Shown in pieces: positions 9,401 through 18,532 of a stretch of DNA of 64,000 nt. Positions within the stretch are counted from its first letter, which is position 1. Each line of letters opens with the position of its first letter. Below the pieces are notes generated by a model. That model had not been told where the DNA came from. It ran no database searches and saw nothing but the letters and a program-made list of their open reading frames with translations. The position numbers and the translations under genes are program-made. Source of the DNA: CAWFMO01 sp963817065 (GTDB lineage Bacteria; Actinomycetota; Thermoleophilia; Solirubrobacterales; 70-9); contig CAWFMO010000002.1 in NCBI GenBank assembly GCA_963817065.1, positions 558,001 through 622,000 on the forward strand, in the 5' to 3' direction.

Positions 9401-11121
9401 TGGGAGTCCTGGCCGGCGTTTCCGGCCGGGTCGGTCGCCCGGACGACGAACGTGTGCGGCCCGTCGCCGAGGCCGGAGAGGTCGTGCGAGGTCGAGGAGT
9501 CGCAGGGGTCGAAGCTGCCGCCGTCGATCTGACACTCGATGGTGGCGGTGTTGTCGTCGACCGTGAACTCGAAGTGGGGGTTGGTGTTGTTGCTGACCGC
9601 CGGCGGGCTGACGGTGATGTCGACGACCGGATCGATGAGGTCGACGGTCCAGGTGTAGGAGTCGGCCGGGCCGGTGTTGCCGACCTCGTCGGTCGCCCGG
9701 ACCTCGAACGTGTGCGAGCCATCGGTGACCGGGAAGGCGTCGCCCGACACGCAGGCCGCGAAGGGGTCGGTGTCGAGTCGGCATTCGAAGGTCGAGTCGG
9801 GGTCCTCGTTCGAGGAGAAGGTGAATACGGGTGCCGGATCGTTGGAGGGGTCGGACGGGAAGGTGTCGATGCTCGCGATCGGCTCGATCGTGTCGATCGT
9901 GAACGTCCGGCTCGCGGGCGTCGGGTCCTCGTTGCCGGCGACGTCGATCGCCTTGACGGTGAACGTATGGCTGCCGTCGGCGAGCGCGCCGGTGTTGAAA
10001 GTGCCGCTGTTGCAGGGCGCGAACGGGCCGTCGAGGCTGCACTGGAGGGTCGAGTTGGCCTCGGTCGAGTGGAAAGTGAAGGCCGCGCTGTCGTCCGGGA
10101 TAGTCGAGCCGTCCGCGGGACCGGTGTCGATCACAGTGTCCGGCGGGGTGTTGTCGGTCTGCCAGCTCGGGTTGATGTCGGTCGCGGTGTTGTTCGTGAG
10201 CGCGGTGGTCGCGCCGCCCCCTGACGGGATCCGGTGGATCTCCTGGTCCGCGCCCGCGCCGAGGTTGGTGTTGAAAGCGATCGCGGCGCCGTTCGGCGAC
10301 CAGGAGGGGTTCTGGTCGGTCGCCGTGTTGGTGGTGAGCTGCGTCTGCGACCCGCCGGCGGCGGTCATCGAGAAGATCTCGGCGTCACCGTCGCGGTTGC
10401 TGTCGAAGGCGATCTGGGTGTTGTCGGGGGACCAGCTCGGGCGGCCGTCGTTGGCGGCGTTGTTGCTGAGGTTGTTCTGACCGGAGCCGTTCGAATTCAT
10501 CACGAAGACTTCGTTGTTGGTGTTGAAGCGCTGGAAGGCGATCTTGGTCCCGTCCGGCGACCAATCGGGGTTGAAGTCCGAGTCGTTGAGGCCGGTGTTG
10601 GTGAGGTTGGTGAGTGAGCCGCCGGCGGCGGTCATGCTCCAGATCTCGTTGTCGCCGTCGCGTGAGCTGCGGAACGCGATCGAGGCCCCGCTCGGAGACC
10701 AGGCGGGGTCGCGGTCGTCACCGGTCGCGCCGGCGCCGGTCGTCGTCAGCTGGGTCAAGCCTGTGCCGTCGATGTTCATCGTGAAGATCTCGTTGTTGCT
10801 GGCGGCGACGGTCCGCGTGAACGCGACCTTGGTCCCGTCCGGCGAGACGGCGGGATCGAAATCGGGGACCGCGTTGTTGGTCAGCCGGACGGGATTGGTG
10901 CCCGTCGGAGTGATCTTGTAGATCTCCTCGTTGCCGTCGCGATTGCTGCTGAAGACGATCAACCCGTTCCCACCCGGGACGGTTGCGCTGCCGGCGGAGG
11001 CGAAGATCGCGACACCGAGGGTCGCGAGGCCGCCCGCGAGGACGGCGAAACGACGACGAGGCGAGCGCGCGGCGCCCTGCACCAGCGGTCCTCCCTGGTC
11101 GGTGGCGCTCTTGCTGGTCAT
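6421..11121 (-). CDS. giant secreted protein: TolB-like propeller plus 14 Ig-like repeats, Lys/Cys tail
   Basis: About 1566 residues. The ATG at 11121 overlaps the previous gene's stop (ATGA); a longer frame exists but would lie inside that gene. An N-terminal RR-containing signal (RRRFAVLAGGLATLGVAIFASAGSA begins near residue 22) is followed by a TolB-like propeller (VSPDGTKVAFTR, WSPSGASIAFRSSRDGDNEI). Then come about 14 Ig-like repeats of roughly 80-95 residues, each ending near HTFxVRAxDxAGN and TWTVD; most carry two cysteines (FECxLD...C). The C-terminus is CRKGFKLKKVKGKKKKKC followed by VRKKKKK. Probably a surface or extracellular adhesin-like protein; ligand unknown. Confidence 0.85.
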   Translation of the reverse strand: MTSKSATDQGGPLVQGAARSPRRRFAVLAGGLATLGVAIFASAGSATVPGGNGLIVFSSNRDGNEEIYKITPTGTNPVRLTNNAVPDFDPAVSPDGTKVAFTRTVAASNNEIFTMNIDGTGLTQLTTTGAGATGDDRDPAWSPSGASIAFRSSRDGDNEIWSMTAAGGSLTNLTNTGLNDSDFNPDWSPDGTKIAFQRFNTNNEVFVMNSNGSGQNNLSNNAANDGRPSWSPDNTQIAFDSNRDGDAEIFSMTAAGGSQTQLTTNTATDQNPSWSPNGAAIAFNTNLGAGADQEIHRIPSGGGATTALTNNTATDINPSWQTDNTPPDTVIDTGPADGSTIPDDSAAFTFHSTEANSTLQCSLDGPFAPCNSGTFNTGALADGSHTFTVKAIDVAGNEDPTPASRTFTIDTIEPIASIDTFPSDPSNDPAPVFTFSSNEDPDSTFECRLDTDPFAACVSGDAFPVTDGSHTFEVRATDEVGNTGPADSYTWTVDLIDPVVDITVSPPAVSNNTNPHFEFTVDDNTATIECQIDGGSFDPCDSSTSHDLSGLGDGPHTFVVRATDPAGNAGQDSHTWDIDTAAPSATIDVAPDDPSNDTTPEFQFSSVDLDVDRFECSLDGGLFDTCSSPFEVTPALGEGPHTFDVRAVDVAGNTGPLASHSWNVDLTAPIATIDPPTPTDPSNDTDPEFFFSSNDPSATFECSLDTDPFLNCVSGDTFPVTGEGDHTFEVRAIDGPGNVGAADSFTWELDTTFPVVDITDAPDDPTASDDAHFEFTASDLNLESVECSLDLGAFVACDSFSSQDYTDLGDGSHTFVVTGNDTAGNVGADSHTWTVDTTGSEIEFTDAPDDPTNSNDPHFEFTVGDAVAVTCQLDAETPIDPCASPQDFTDVADGDHTFTVTAFDALGNESSLSHEWTIDTAAPETTIDPPTPTDPSNDTDPEFFFSSDKANSTFECRLDADPFAACVSGDSFPVTDGSRTFEVQATDALGNVDPTPASFTWTVETGAPTVTIDDQPTDPSADTTPEFEFSSPDGDVDRFECQIDAGDFELCSSPHEVTPELADGEHTFTVRVYDEAGNFGEDSFTWIVEAATPEVVITDGPDDPTNSLDAHFEFTVDDPSADVECSLDGEAFASCDSPEDRTVVGEGPHTFTVRATDDAANTGSDTHEWDVDQTAPVATIDPPTPTDPSSDTAPEFTFSSDEDPNATFECRLDTDPFAACDPGDTFPVTGDGSHTFEVQATDAAGNTGPADAFTWALDTTGADIEITAAPDDPTNSTNAHFEFTIGDAIPATVTCQLDGETPINPCTSPQDFTGLGDADHTFTVSGEDALGNDSSDTHTWTVDLDAPPVTINSAPGDPDDDQTPEFTFSSPAGDVDHFECKVDLDPAVPCTDPFTVATALSEGPHEFTVFAIDEAGNVGTDEHEWNVDTTAPVVTITAQPPASTTETSASFAFTVDDALATVECQLDGAAFAACDSNTAHAYTGLSVGPHVFIVRGTDELDRESSDTYSWLITSPAGQTPGTTPPVTNPPGTGSGTGTAQKCRKGFKLKKVKGKKKKKCVRKKKKK
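6600..10130 (-). repeat. in-gene array of about 14 Ig-like repeat units
   Basis: Tandem coding repeats of roughly 240-285 nt. Each opens with a TxPxATIDxxPxDPSNDT-like strand, has an F-E-C-x-L-D strand and a second Cys about 8-12 residues on, and closes with G-x-HTFxVRAxD. I counted the HTF-type motif 14 times. Units are related but diverged in protein sequence. The array could be prone to recombination and to misassembly from short reads. Confidence 0.8.
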
Positions 11122-14100
11122 CGTTTCCTGCCCTTGCGTTTGCACTTTTTCTTCTTCTTCCCTTTCTTCTTCTTCGCCTTGCACTTCTTTGCAGGCGTGG
11201 TGGTGGGTGGCGTCAGTTGTGCGCCCTGCTGTTGTGCCGGGGGCGGCAAAACGCCGATCCCGACGCTGTCGGAAGCCGTGTTGTTGGCGAGGTCGCCGTC
11301 GGAGCTGGTCGAGGCCGTGGCCGTGTTCTCGACGGTCTGGCCCGCCGCGCCCGCCGCGGCGCTGACGTTGAGGACGATGTCAGCCGCCTGCTCGCCCGCG
11401 TGCAGGTGGTCGTCGCTCGTGCAGGTGACGGTGCCGCCGGCGTGCGAGCACGCCCAGCCCGTGCCCGAGGCGCTGACGAAGCTGAGCCCGGAGGGCAGCG
11501 CGTCGGTGACCGTCACCGGGTCGATGCCGTCGGCGTTGCCGACGTTCTCGACCGAGATCAGGAAGGCGCCCGCGCCGCCCGGGGCGAAGCTCGCCGGCGC
11601 GTGCGACATCGCGACCGCGAGATCGATCATCTCGACGTCGGTGGTCGCCGAGTCCGTGTCGTTCGCGGCGTTGCCGTCGCCGGGCGCCGAGATCTCGACC
11701 CCGGTGGTGACGCTCGGGACCGCGGTGCTCGCGACCACGACCTCGATGCCGACGTCGCTGCGCGTCTCGGCCTCGAGGCCGTCCGCGTGGGTGCAGGTCA
11801 CAACGGCGCCTGCCGCGGAGCAGGACCAGCCGTTGCCTTCGTAGTCGGTGAACGTGAGCCCGGCCGGGAGCGTGACCTCGGCGCTGATCGGGCCGCTGAG
11901 GTCATCGGCGCCGTCGTTGCGGACCGCGACGGTGTAGGTCGCGTTGGTGCCGACCCTGAACTTGTCGTCAGGGGGATCGGGGACCCGCGGGCGGATCGAG
12001 ACCGCGGCGTCGAGCGACGGGCTGATGTTCGCCGAGTCGGTGTCGGAGTCGTTCGAGCCGTCGGCGTCGTCGCGGGTCGAGACCGAGGCGGTGTTGTCGA
12101 TCGTCGCCGGAGCGTCGTTGTCGACGACCACGTCGAGGGTGATCGGCGCCGCCGCTCCGCCGGCCGCGATCGGGCCCGCGTGGTCGCAGCTCACGGTCCC
12201 GGAGGAGATCGAGCAGCTCCAGCCGGCTCCCGTGGCGCCCGCGTAGGTGAGTTCGGTCGGGAGCGCGTCGCTGACGTGCGCCGGGCCGTCGCTGTCGAGA
12301 TCGCCGACGTTGGAGACGTCGATCGTGTAGCTGCCCTCGCCGCCGCGCTCGGGCTGTTCGGTGTGGCTCTTGTCGATCGCGAGGTCGATCCGGCCGACGT
12401 CGGCGGTGTCGTCGTCGCTGTTGTCGGCGGTGTTCGGGTCCTCGGGGATCTCGACGCTCGCCTCGTTGGTGATCTCGGAGGCCGCGTCGGATGCGACGTC
12501 GGCGAGCAGCTCGAGCGTCTGGGCGCCGTCGCCGGCCGCGATCGCACCGGCGTGCTCGCAGGTGACCACCTGGCCGAGCGCCGAGCAGGACCATTCGCTG
12601 CCGTTGGCGCCGGCGAACGTCAACCCGTCGGGGAGCTCGTCGGTGACGACGGCGGGAGCGCCGGTGTCCGCGTCGCCGACGTTGGAGACGTCGATCTCAT
12701 AGCTCGCCTCGCCGCCGACGTGGAAGCTGCCCGAGCTCGTCTTCGAGAGCGCGAGGTCGTTGGCGTGGACGACGGTCGGATCGGAGGCGGTGTCGTTGGC
12801 GTCGTTGCCGTCCTCCTGGTTCGAGACCGTCGCGACGTTGGTCACGCCAGGGTAGGCGTCGGCCCCGACCAGGACCTGGAGAGTTATCGGGGGCGCCGAG
12901 TCGCCGTCGGCGATCGCCGCCGCGCGGTCGCACGTGACCTCCTCGCCGTCCAGGGAGCAGGTCCAGCCCGAGCCGGTCGCGTTCACGTAGTCGAGCCCGT
13001 CGGGGAGCGTGTCGGTGACGGTCGTCGTGCCGACGGTCGGCCCGGAGCCGATGTTGTTGACCCGCAGGATGTAGGCGCGGGTGTTGCCGGCGCGGAAGTC
13101 GCTGCTGTGGGTCTTGACCAGCTCGAGGTCGGTCGAGGTCAGCGCGGTCGGATCGGAGTCGGAGTCGTTGGCCCCGTTGACGTCGTCGGCGCCGCTGACG
13201 GTGGCGCTGTTGGTGATCTCCTCCTCCTCGGTGAGCCCGACGTCGACGGTCAGCGTGATCACGGGCGCGGTCTGGCCCGCGGCGACCGCTCCTCCGCGTG
13301 TGCAGGTGACGTCCTGGCCGGCCGCGCCGCAGCTCCAGCCGGTACCGGTGGCGCTGACGAAGGTCAGCTCGGGCGGCAGCGTGTCGGTGACGGTGGTCGT
13401 GCCGACCGTCGCGGCGTCGCCCTCGTTCGTGACCGCGAGCGTGTAGACGCCCTCCTGGCCGATGCCGAAGCCGCCGGCGTGGCTCTTGTCGATCGTGAGG
13501 TCGGTCGCCGTGACCGTCGTCGGGTCGTCGTCGGAGTCGTTGGCGGGGTTCAGGTCCTCGTCGTCACCGGTTCCGGCGCTATCCACGTTCGCGGTGTTGG
13601 TGACCGAGGGAAGCGCCGAGGCGTCGACGTCGACCGAGATCGAGATCGGGGCCGCGTCCTCGTTCGGGTCGAGGGTCTCGTCGCTCGTGCAGGTCACGTC
13701 CTGGCCGAGGACGTTGCAGATCCAGTCGGTCCCCGAGGCGTTGGTCGGGGTGAGCCCGGCGGGAAGCGTGTCGGTGACGGTGGTCGTGCCGGCGCTCGCG
13801 CGAGCGCCGTCGTTGGTTACCGCGAGCGTGTAGGCGCCCGGGGAGCCGACGCGGAAGTCTCCGGCGTGGCTCTTGTCGATCGCGAGGTCGGGGGTCGCCG
13901 TGACCGAGGTCGGGTCGCTCGAGCTGTCGTTGGCCGCGTTCGGGTCGAGCGCGGTCGAGACCGAGGCCGTGTTGATCACCGATGGGACGGCGGCGACGCC
14001 AACCGATACCGGGATCTCGATCGTCGCGCTTTCGGCGGGAGCGATCCCCGCCGCGTGGGTGCAATCGACGTCCTGGCCGGCGGTGGTGCAGTCCCAGCCG

Positions 14101-15602
14101 CCCGGCTCGGTCGCGTCGGAGGGCGTGAGCCCCGCGGGCAGCGTGTCGTGGATCGTCGCCGCGCCGGTCGTCGCGGCCGTGCCGGCGTTCGAGACCTCGA
14201 GCGAGTAGGTCCCGGTGCCGCCGACCAGGAACGCGCCGGTGTGGCTCTTCGAGATCGCGAGGTCGGCCGCGTCGACGGTCGTCGGGTCGGATGAGGAGTT
14301 GTTCGGAGCCGCGCTGTCGCCGGCGGTGGCGACCGTCGCGGTGTTGGTCACCGAGGGCCACGCGGCCGCGCCGACGTTCGTGTTCACGGTGATGCTCGGG
14401 ACCCCGGCTCCGCCGAGGATCCCCAGCGGGCGGGTGCAGGTGACGGTCTGCGAGACCGCGCCGCAGCTCCACCCCGTGCCGGTGGCGCTGACGAAGCTGA
14501 GCCCGGTCGGCAGCGTGTCGGTGACGGTCGTCGTCCCGGTCGTCGCACCGGTGCCGACGTTGGAAACCGCGAGGTTGTAGCTGCCCGGGGATCCGACCGC
14601 GAAGTTGCCCGTGTGGCTCTTGGTGATCGCCAGATCGGGCGGCAACGGGGCGCCGACGGTCACCGTGCGTGTGGTCTTGTCGGAGTCCAGGTCGTTGTCG
14701 AACACCGTCATCCCGACGGTGTGGGTGCCGGGGGTCGCGAAGATGTGGTTGACCGACGCGGTGTTGGTGACCTCGTCGATCGTGCCGTTGTTGTCGTAGT
14801 CCCAGCGGTAGCCGCAGTTCGCCGTCGTCGGCAGCGCCGGGACGCAGGTCTTGACTCCGGCGGGCACGAACGAGCCCGAGCCGTTGAGCGCCACGTTAAG
14901 AGGGGCCGGGCCGTTGTTCGGCGTGGCCGTGAACGACGCGTTGACGCCCTTGGTCAGGATCGGGCTGAAATCGGCCCTGAGGATCGCGTGGTTGCTACCC
15001 GAGCCAGACGGAATCCCGACCGCGTCGTTGACCTGATTTCCAATGATCGTGCTGCATTCGCTCGTCCCCGGTACCGAGAAGGTGTGATTGGCGAGCGTCA
15101 CCTCGCCGTTCGCAGTGCTGTACGGGACGCCGTTGGCGACGCCCGTCGTCGCCTGGTTGATGTCGATCGGTGAGCCGGCGGAGCCGATCCGGCAGCCGCC
15201 GTTGAACGGCACGCCATCGATCTTGATCCAGACACGCAGGCGAACCGAAGCCGCGCCGGTCAGAGGGTCGATCGTCCCCTTGACGTTCGAGGCATTGCTC
15301 GGGTCCCCGACCACGTTGATGTGGATCGTGATGTCGATCCCGCTGACCGTTATCGGGATGTCGGGGAAGTCGAACTGGCTTACGGGGATCAGCAGGTTGC
15401 CCTGCCCGTCGACCGTGCCACTGAACGTGATGTCCTCGTCGGGGTCGGAGTCATCGAAGTCGAAGCTTTGGGAGCCGACCTCGAGGTGGCCGTCCTTGAC
15501 CACGGCGCTGAACGCCCCCGGGTTGCCGACCTTGCGCGCCGCGGCGTCGCCCGCCGGGATCAGCAGCGCCGCCAGCATCCCCGCCAATAGAAGCTTCTTC
15601 AC
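11118..15602 (-). CDS. giant secreted protein: PKD-like domain plus nine DUF11 repeats, Lys/Cys tail
   Basis: About 1494 residues from the GTG at 15602, which overlaps the preceding stop (GTGA). VKKLLLAGMLAALLIPAGDAAA is a signal peptide in two parts (positively charged start, then hydrophobic core). A unique N-terminal region (to about residue 210) precedes a PKD-like domain (GPAPLNVALNGSGSF, then YRWDYDNNGTIDE). About nine DUF11-type repeats follow, each opening like DLAISKSHTGxFxVGxxGxY and containing VTDTLPxGL and GWxCxxxGQxVTC. Those in-repeat cysteines are regularly spaced. The end is CKAKKKKGKKKKKC plus KRKGRKR. DUF11 proteins are usually cell-surface proteins; this one lacks an LPxTG signal. 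Confidence 0.85.
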   Translation of the reverse strand: MKKLLLAGMLAALLIPAGDAAARKVGNPGAFSAVVKDGHLEVGSQSFDFDDSDPDEDITFSGTVDGQGNLLIPVSQFDFPDIPITVSGIDITIHINVVGDPSNASNVKGTIDPLTGAASVRLRVWIKIDGVPFNGGCRIGSAGSPIDINQATTGVANGVPYSTANGEVTLANHTFSVPGTSECSTIIGNQVNDAVGIPSGSGSNHAILRADFSPILTKGVNASFTATPNNGPAPLNVALNGSGSFVPAGVKTCVPALPTTANCGYRWDYDNNGTIDEVTNTASVNHIFATPGTHTVGMTVFDNDLDSDKTTRTVTVGAPLPPDLAITKSHTGNFAVGSPGSYNLAVSNVGTGATTGTTTVTDTLPTGLSFVSATGTGWSCGAVSQTVTCTRPLGILGGAGVPSITVNTNVGAAAWPSVTNTATVATAGDSAAPNNSSSDPTTVDAADLAISKSHTGAFLVGGTGTYSLEVSNAGTAATTGAATIHDTLPAGLTPSDATEPGGWDCTTAGQDVDCTHAAGIAPAESATIEIPVSVGVAAVPSVINTASVSTALDPNAANDSSSDPTSVTATPDLAIDKSHAGDFRVGSPGAYTLAVTNDGARASAGTTTVTDTLPAGLTPTNASGTDWICNVLGQDVTCTSDETLDPNEDAAPISISVDVDASALPSVTNTANVDSAGTGDDEDLNPANDSDDDPTTVTATDLTIDKSHAGGFGIGQEGVYTLAVTNEGDAATVGTTTVTDTLPPELTFVSATGTGWSCGAAGQDVTCTRGGAVAAGQTAPVITLTVDVGLTEEEEITNSATVSGADDVNGANDSDSDPTALTSTDLELVKTHSSDFRAGNTRAYILRVNNIGSGPTVGTTTVTDTLPDGLDYVNATGSGWTCSLDGEEVTCDRAAAIADGDSAPPITLQVLVGADAYPGVTNVATVSNQEDGNDANDTASDPTVVHANDLALSKTSSGSFHVGGEASYEIDVSNVGDADTGAPAVVTDELPDGLTFAGANGSEWSCSALGQVVTCEHAGAIAAGDGAQTLELLADVASDAASEITNEASVEIPEDPNTADNSDDDTADVGRIDLAIDKSHTEQPERGGEGSYTIDVSNVGDLDSDGPAHVSDALPTELTYAGATGAGWSCSISSGTVSCDHAGPIAAGGAAAPITLDVVVDNDAPATIDNTASVSTRDDADGSNDSDTDSANISPSLDAAVSIRPRVPDPPDDKFRVGTNATYTVAVRNDGADDLSGPISAEVTLPAGLTFTDYEGNGWSCSAAGAVVTCTHADGLEAETRSDVGIEVVVASTAVPSVTTGVEISAPGDGNAANDTDSATTDVEMIDLAVAMSHAPASFAPGGAGAFLISVENVGNADGIDPVTVTDALPSGLSFVSASGTGWACSHAGGTVTCTSDDHLHAGEQAADIVLNVSAAAGAAGQTVENTATASTSSDGDLANNTASDSVGIGVLPPPAQQQGAQLTPPTTTPAKKCKAKKKKGKKKKKCKRKGRKR
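11240..14640 (-). repeat. in-gene array of about nine DUF11 repeat units
   Basis: Coding repeats of roughly 350-380 nt with conserved starts (DLAI-K-SHTG) and a conserved core VTDTLPxGLxxxxAxGxGWxCxxxGQxVTCxR. The eighth unit (near 11,650-12,000) is the most diverged at its start (SIRPRVPDPPDDKFRVG). Confidence 0.75.
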
Positions 15603-18532
15603 TTGCCGCCCCGCTTGCGCTTGCATTTGCCCTTGCGCTTGCCCTTGCACTTCTTCGGGCCCGAGCCGCCGGATCCGCGCGGAGCCGCCTGCGCGGAGAG
15701 CGACTCGGGGAACTCGAGCCCCGAGTCGATCGTCCAGGTCGCCGACGCGGGCGTCGGATCGAAGTTGCCGGCGAGGTCGAGCGCGCGGACCTCGAAGGTG
15801 TGGGTGCCGTCGAGCAGGCCGCCGTAGCTAGCCGGCGAGGCGCAGGCCGCGAAATCGCCCTCGTCGACGGAGTCGAGCCTGCACTCGAACGTCGCGAGCT
15901 CGTTCGAGGAGAACTCGAAGTCGGCGTTCGGGCTGGGCGACGGGTTGGGCGGGGTCGAATCGATTCCGGTCTCCGGGACGGTCAAGTCGATCAGCCAGGT
16001 GTGCGAGGCGGGCGTCGCGTCGACGTTGCCGCCGATGTCGATCGACCTGACCTCGAAGGTGTGCTCGCCTTCGCCGAGCCCCGAGTACCCGTGCGGCGAG
16101 GCGCATGGCAGGAAATCGACCTCGTCGGCCGAGTCGAGCCGGCACTCGAACGTGCCGAGCTCGTTCGAGGAGAACTCGAAATCGGGATTGACGTTCGAGG
16201 AGGGATTCGAGGGAGTCGAGTCGATGCTGGTCTCTCCGGAGAGCCCGTCGATCGTCCACTCGAACGAGGCGGGGGTCTCGTCCGCGTTGCCCGCCAGGTC
16301 CAGTGCCCTGACGTCGAGGGTGTGCTCGCCCGGGGCGAGATCCTCGAACTCGGAATGCTCGGCGCAGGGATCGAAGTCGCCGGGCGCCGTGGAGTCGAGG
16401 CGGCACTCGTATCCGCCGAGCTCGTTCGAGGCGAAGTCGAACTCGGCGTCGGGGTTCGAGGTCGGGTTGGCCGGCGTCGACTCGATCGCGGTCTGGGGAT
16501 CGGTCGCGTCGCTGCGCCAGGTGATGCTGTCGACCCCGCTCGCGTTCCCGGCCGCGTCGGTCGCCTTGACCTCGAAGGTGTGGACGTCGTCGGCGAGCAC
16601 CGGGGTCACGTAGGGCGAGCTGCAGGGGTCGAAGCCATCGCCGTCGAGCTGGCACTGGAAGCTCACCGGCGAGGTGACCGGCGTCTCGGTGTTCGAGAAG
16701 TCGATCTCCGGCGTCGTGTCGTTGGAGGGGTCGGGCGGCCCGGCGTCGACGCCGGCGCTCGGGGCGACGGTGTCGACGGTGAACGAGGTCGTGTCGGGCG
16801 AGGCGTCCTCGACGCCGCCCGCGGCGGCCTTGACCTGAACGGTGTGCGCGCCGTCGGCGAGCCCCGGGAAGGTCTGCGGCGAGTTGCAGCTCGTGAACGA
16901 TCCGCCGTCGAGCTTGCACTGGAAGTTCGTCGCGACCGCGGTCGCGTTGCTGTTGAAGGCGACGTCCGGGCTCGCGTCGTTGGTGAACGCCGGCGGCTCG
17001 TCGGTGATCGTGGTGCCGGGGCGGACGTTCAACGAGACGGTGTCATCGTCGGTGCGGCCGAAGCCGTCGTTGGCGGTGACGCTGAAGGAGTCGGTTCCGG
17101 CGAATCCGGCCGCCGGGGTGTAGGTCCGGGCGGCGCCGCTGCCGCCGACCGTGCCGTTCGCCGCGGCGCCGGTGGTCCAGGAGAGCGAGTCGCCGTCGGG
17201 GTCGGAGCCTGTGAGCGTCATCGGAGCGTTGGTCGCGCCGGTGTCGGTGGTCACCGTCTGGCCGTTCGCCGTCGGCGCCGCGTCGACCCGGTACTGGAGC
17301 GTCACCGCGCCGCCCGTCCTGCGAATCGGGTCCGCCGCGTCGCCGGCGCCGTTGTCGGTGACCTTTGCGCGGACGCTGTAGAGACCCGCGGCCTGGGGGC
17401 TGCTGTCGACGTTCTGGGTCGTCGTGTTCGCGGGGAGGGTCGAGCCGTAGCCGGCGATGTCACTCGCCTCGAAGCCGCTGGCGCCGTCGCCGGTGTTGTT
17501 GTTCACGTCCCACTCGACGATCTGGGCGCCGCCGCCGTCACCGGCGTCGGGGTCGACGAGGCCCTGGGCCCTGACCGTCCAGTCCTGGCCGAACTGCGGG
17601 CGTACGACGCCGCTCTGCGTGGTGGTCGCGCTGTCGAGGCTGAGGCTCGGGGCGCCGGCGCTGTTGACGTCTGCGGTTCCGATCGGGACCCAGTAGTTGG
17701 GATTCTGGTCCTGGTTGCAGGTGTTGCCGGTGAGAAGCTCGGCCTCGACCACGAACGCGCCGCGGTCGGGGAAGGTGACGGTCAGCGACTTCGACGCGTT
17801 ATCGCCGTTGCTCGGACAGGAATCGGTCTCCGCCGACAGGGCGCCGGTGCGGATGTTTCGGGTCCGCCAGCGGATCCCGTCGAAATCGGAGTTGCCGGTT
17901 GTGTCGCTGTCGTCGCCGGTGTAGGTGAAGGTCTTCTGCTCGCCCGGCTCCAGGGAGGTCGAGTTGACGAAGTTGTTGGTGCCCCAGGTGTAGATGTAGG
18001 CGAAGTCCTCGGGGCCCGTGCAGCTTCCGGCGGCGAGGAACTTGATCTGCGACGAGCTGGTGCCGCTCGTCTGGTTGCCGGAGTCGCGCGCCGCGATCCG
18101 GGCGACGCGGTTGTCGGTGCGCCGCGTGCCGCCGAATCCCGGGAACCCGTCGCAGCTCATCCCGGTGTTGCCGGTCGGGAGCTGGTAGGTGACGTTGGAG
18201 CGCGAGCGCGGGTAGCCGCCGAAGATGTTGGGACGCGTGGCGCCGGCGCCGCGGACGGTCGAGACGTCGTTGGTGCCGTCCCAGTCGTCGTCGGTGAGCA
18301 GCGAGGCCAGCGTGTTCCCGGTGTCATGGCTGAACCAGCCGGAGATCCGGAGCTGGTTCGCGTTGCCGCCCGTGCCCGTCTGGCCGGCGGTCGCGCACGA
18401 GATCAGCCAGGACGTCTGGCCGCTGCAGCCGGTGTTTGTATTGAGGATCGTCGGGTTGGCGGCCGAGGCCGCGGCGGGAATCGCCAGCGCGGCGACCGCG
18501 GCGAGCGCGGCGATCAGGCCCGCGCGCCTCAC
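15599..18532 (-). CDS. giant secreted protein: uncharacterised N-terminal domain plus five Ig-like repeats, Lys/Cys tail
   Basis: About 977 residues from a GTG at 18532 overlapping the upstream stop (GTGA). It has a signal peptide (RRAGLIAALAAVAALAIPAAASA). The N-terminal 350 residues (starting ANPTILNTNTGCSGQTSW) match the neighbouring gene's N-terminus closely, suggesting a shared domain I do not recognise. A cadherin-like unit (LTGSDPDGDSLSW...NDGFGRTDDDTVSLNV) and about five Ig-like repeats with paired Cys follow. The tail is CKGKRKGKC plus KRKRGGK. Paralog by partial duplication of the gene at 18529-23097. Confidence 0.83.
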   Translation of the reverse strand: MRRAGLIAALAAVAALAIPAAASAANPTILNTNTGCSGQTSWLISCATAGQTGTGGNANQLRISGWFSHDTGNTLASLLTDDDWDGTNDVSTVRGAGATRPNIFGGYPRSRSNVTYQLPTGNTGMSCDGFPGFGGTRRTDNRVARIAARDSGNQTSGTSSSQIKFLAAGSCTGPEDFAYIYTWGTNNFVNSTSLEPGEQKTFTYTGDDSDTTGNSDFDGIRWRTRNIRTGALSAETDSCPSNGDNASKSLTVTFPDRGAFVVEAELLTGNTCNQDQNPNYWVPIGTADVNSAGAPSLSLDSATTTQSGVVRPQFGQDWTVRAQGLVDPDAGDGGGAQIVEWDVNNNTGDGASGFEASDIAGYGSTLPANTTTQNVDSSPQAAGLYSVRAKVTDNGAGDAADPIRRTGGAVTLQYRVDAAPTANGQTVTTDTGATNAPMTLTGSDPDGDSLSWTTGAAANGTVGGSGAARTYTPAAGFAGTDSFSVTANDGFGRTDDDTVSLNVRPGTTITDEPPAFTNDASPDVAFNSNATAVATNFQCKLDGGSFTSCNSPQTFPGLADGAHTVQVKAAAGGVEDASPDTTSFTVDTVAPSAGVDAGPPDPSNDTTPEIDFSNTETPVTSPVSFQCQLDGDGFDPCSSPYVTPVLADDVHTFEVKATDAAGNASGVDSITWRSDATDPQTAIESTPANPTSNPDAEFDFASNELGGYECRLDSTAPGDFDPCAEHSEFEDLAPGEHTLDVRALDLAGNADETPASFEWTIDGLSGETSIDSTPSNPSSNVNPDFEFSSNELGTFECRLDSADEVDFLPCASPHGYSGLGEGEHTFEVRSIDIGGNVDATPASHTWLIDLTVPETGIDSTPPNPSPSPNADFEFSSNELATFECRLDSVDEGDFAACASPASYGGLLDGTHTFEVRALDLAGNFDPTPASATWTIDSGLEFPESLSAQAAPRGSGGSGPKKCKGKRKGKCKRKRGGK

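Noticed and set aside
6600..10130. Regular repeats resembling a CRISPR array
   Set aside because: They are long coding repeats (about 240-285 nt) with diverged sequence and no short identical direct repeats or spacers.
10983..14294. Very long plus-strand open frame of about 1100 codons, opposite the DUF11 giant
   Set aside because: It runs antisense through the repeats and is Arg/Gly/Val-rich with no domain. It arises from the high GC content and codon bias of the minus-strand gene.
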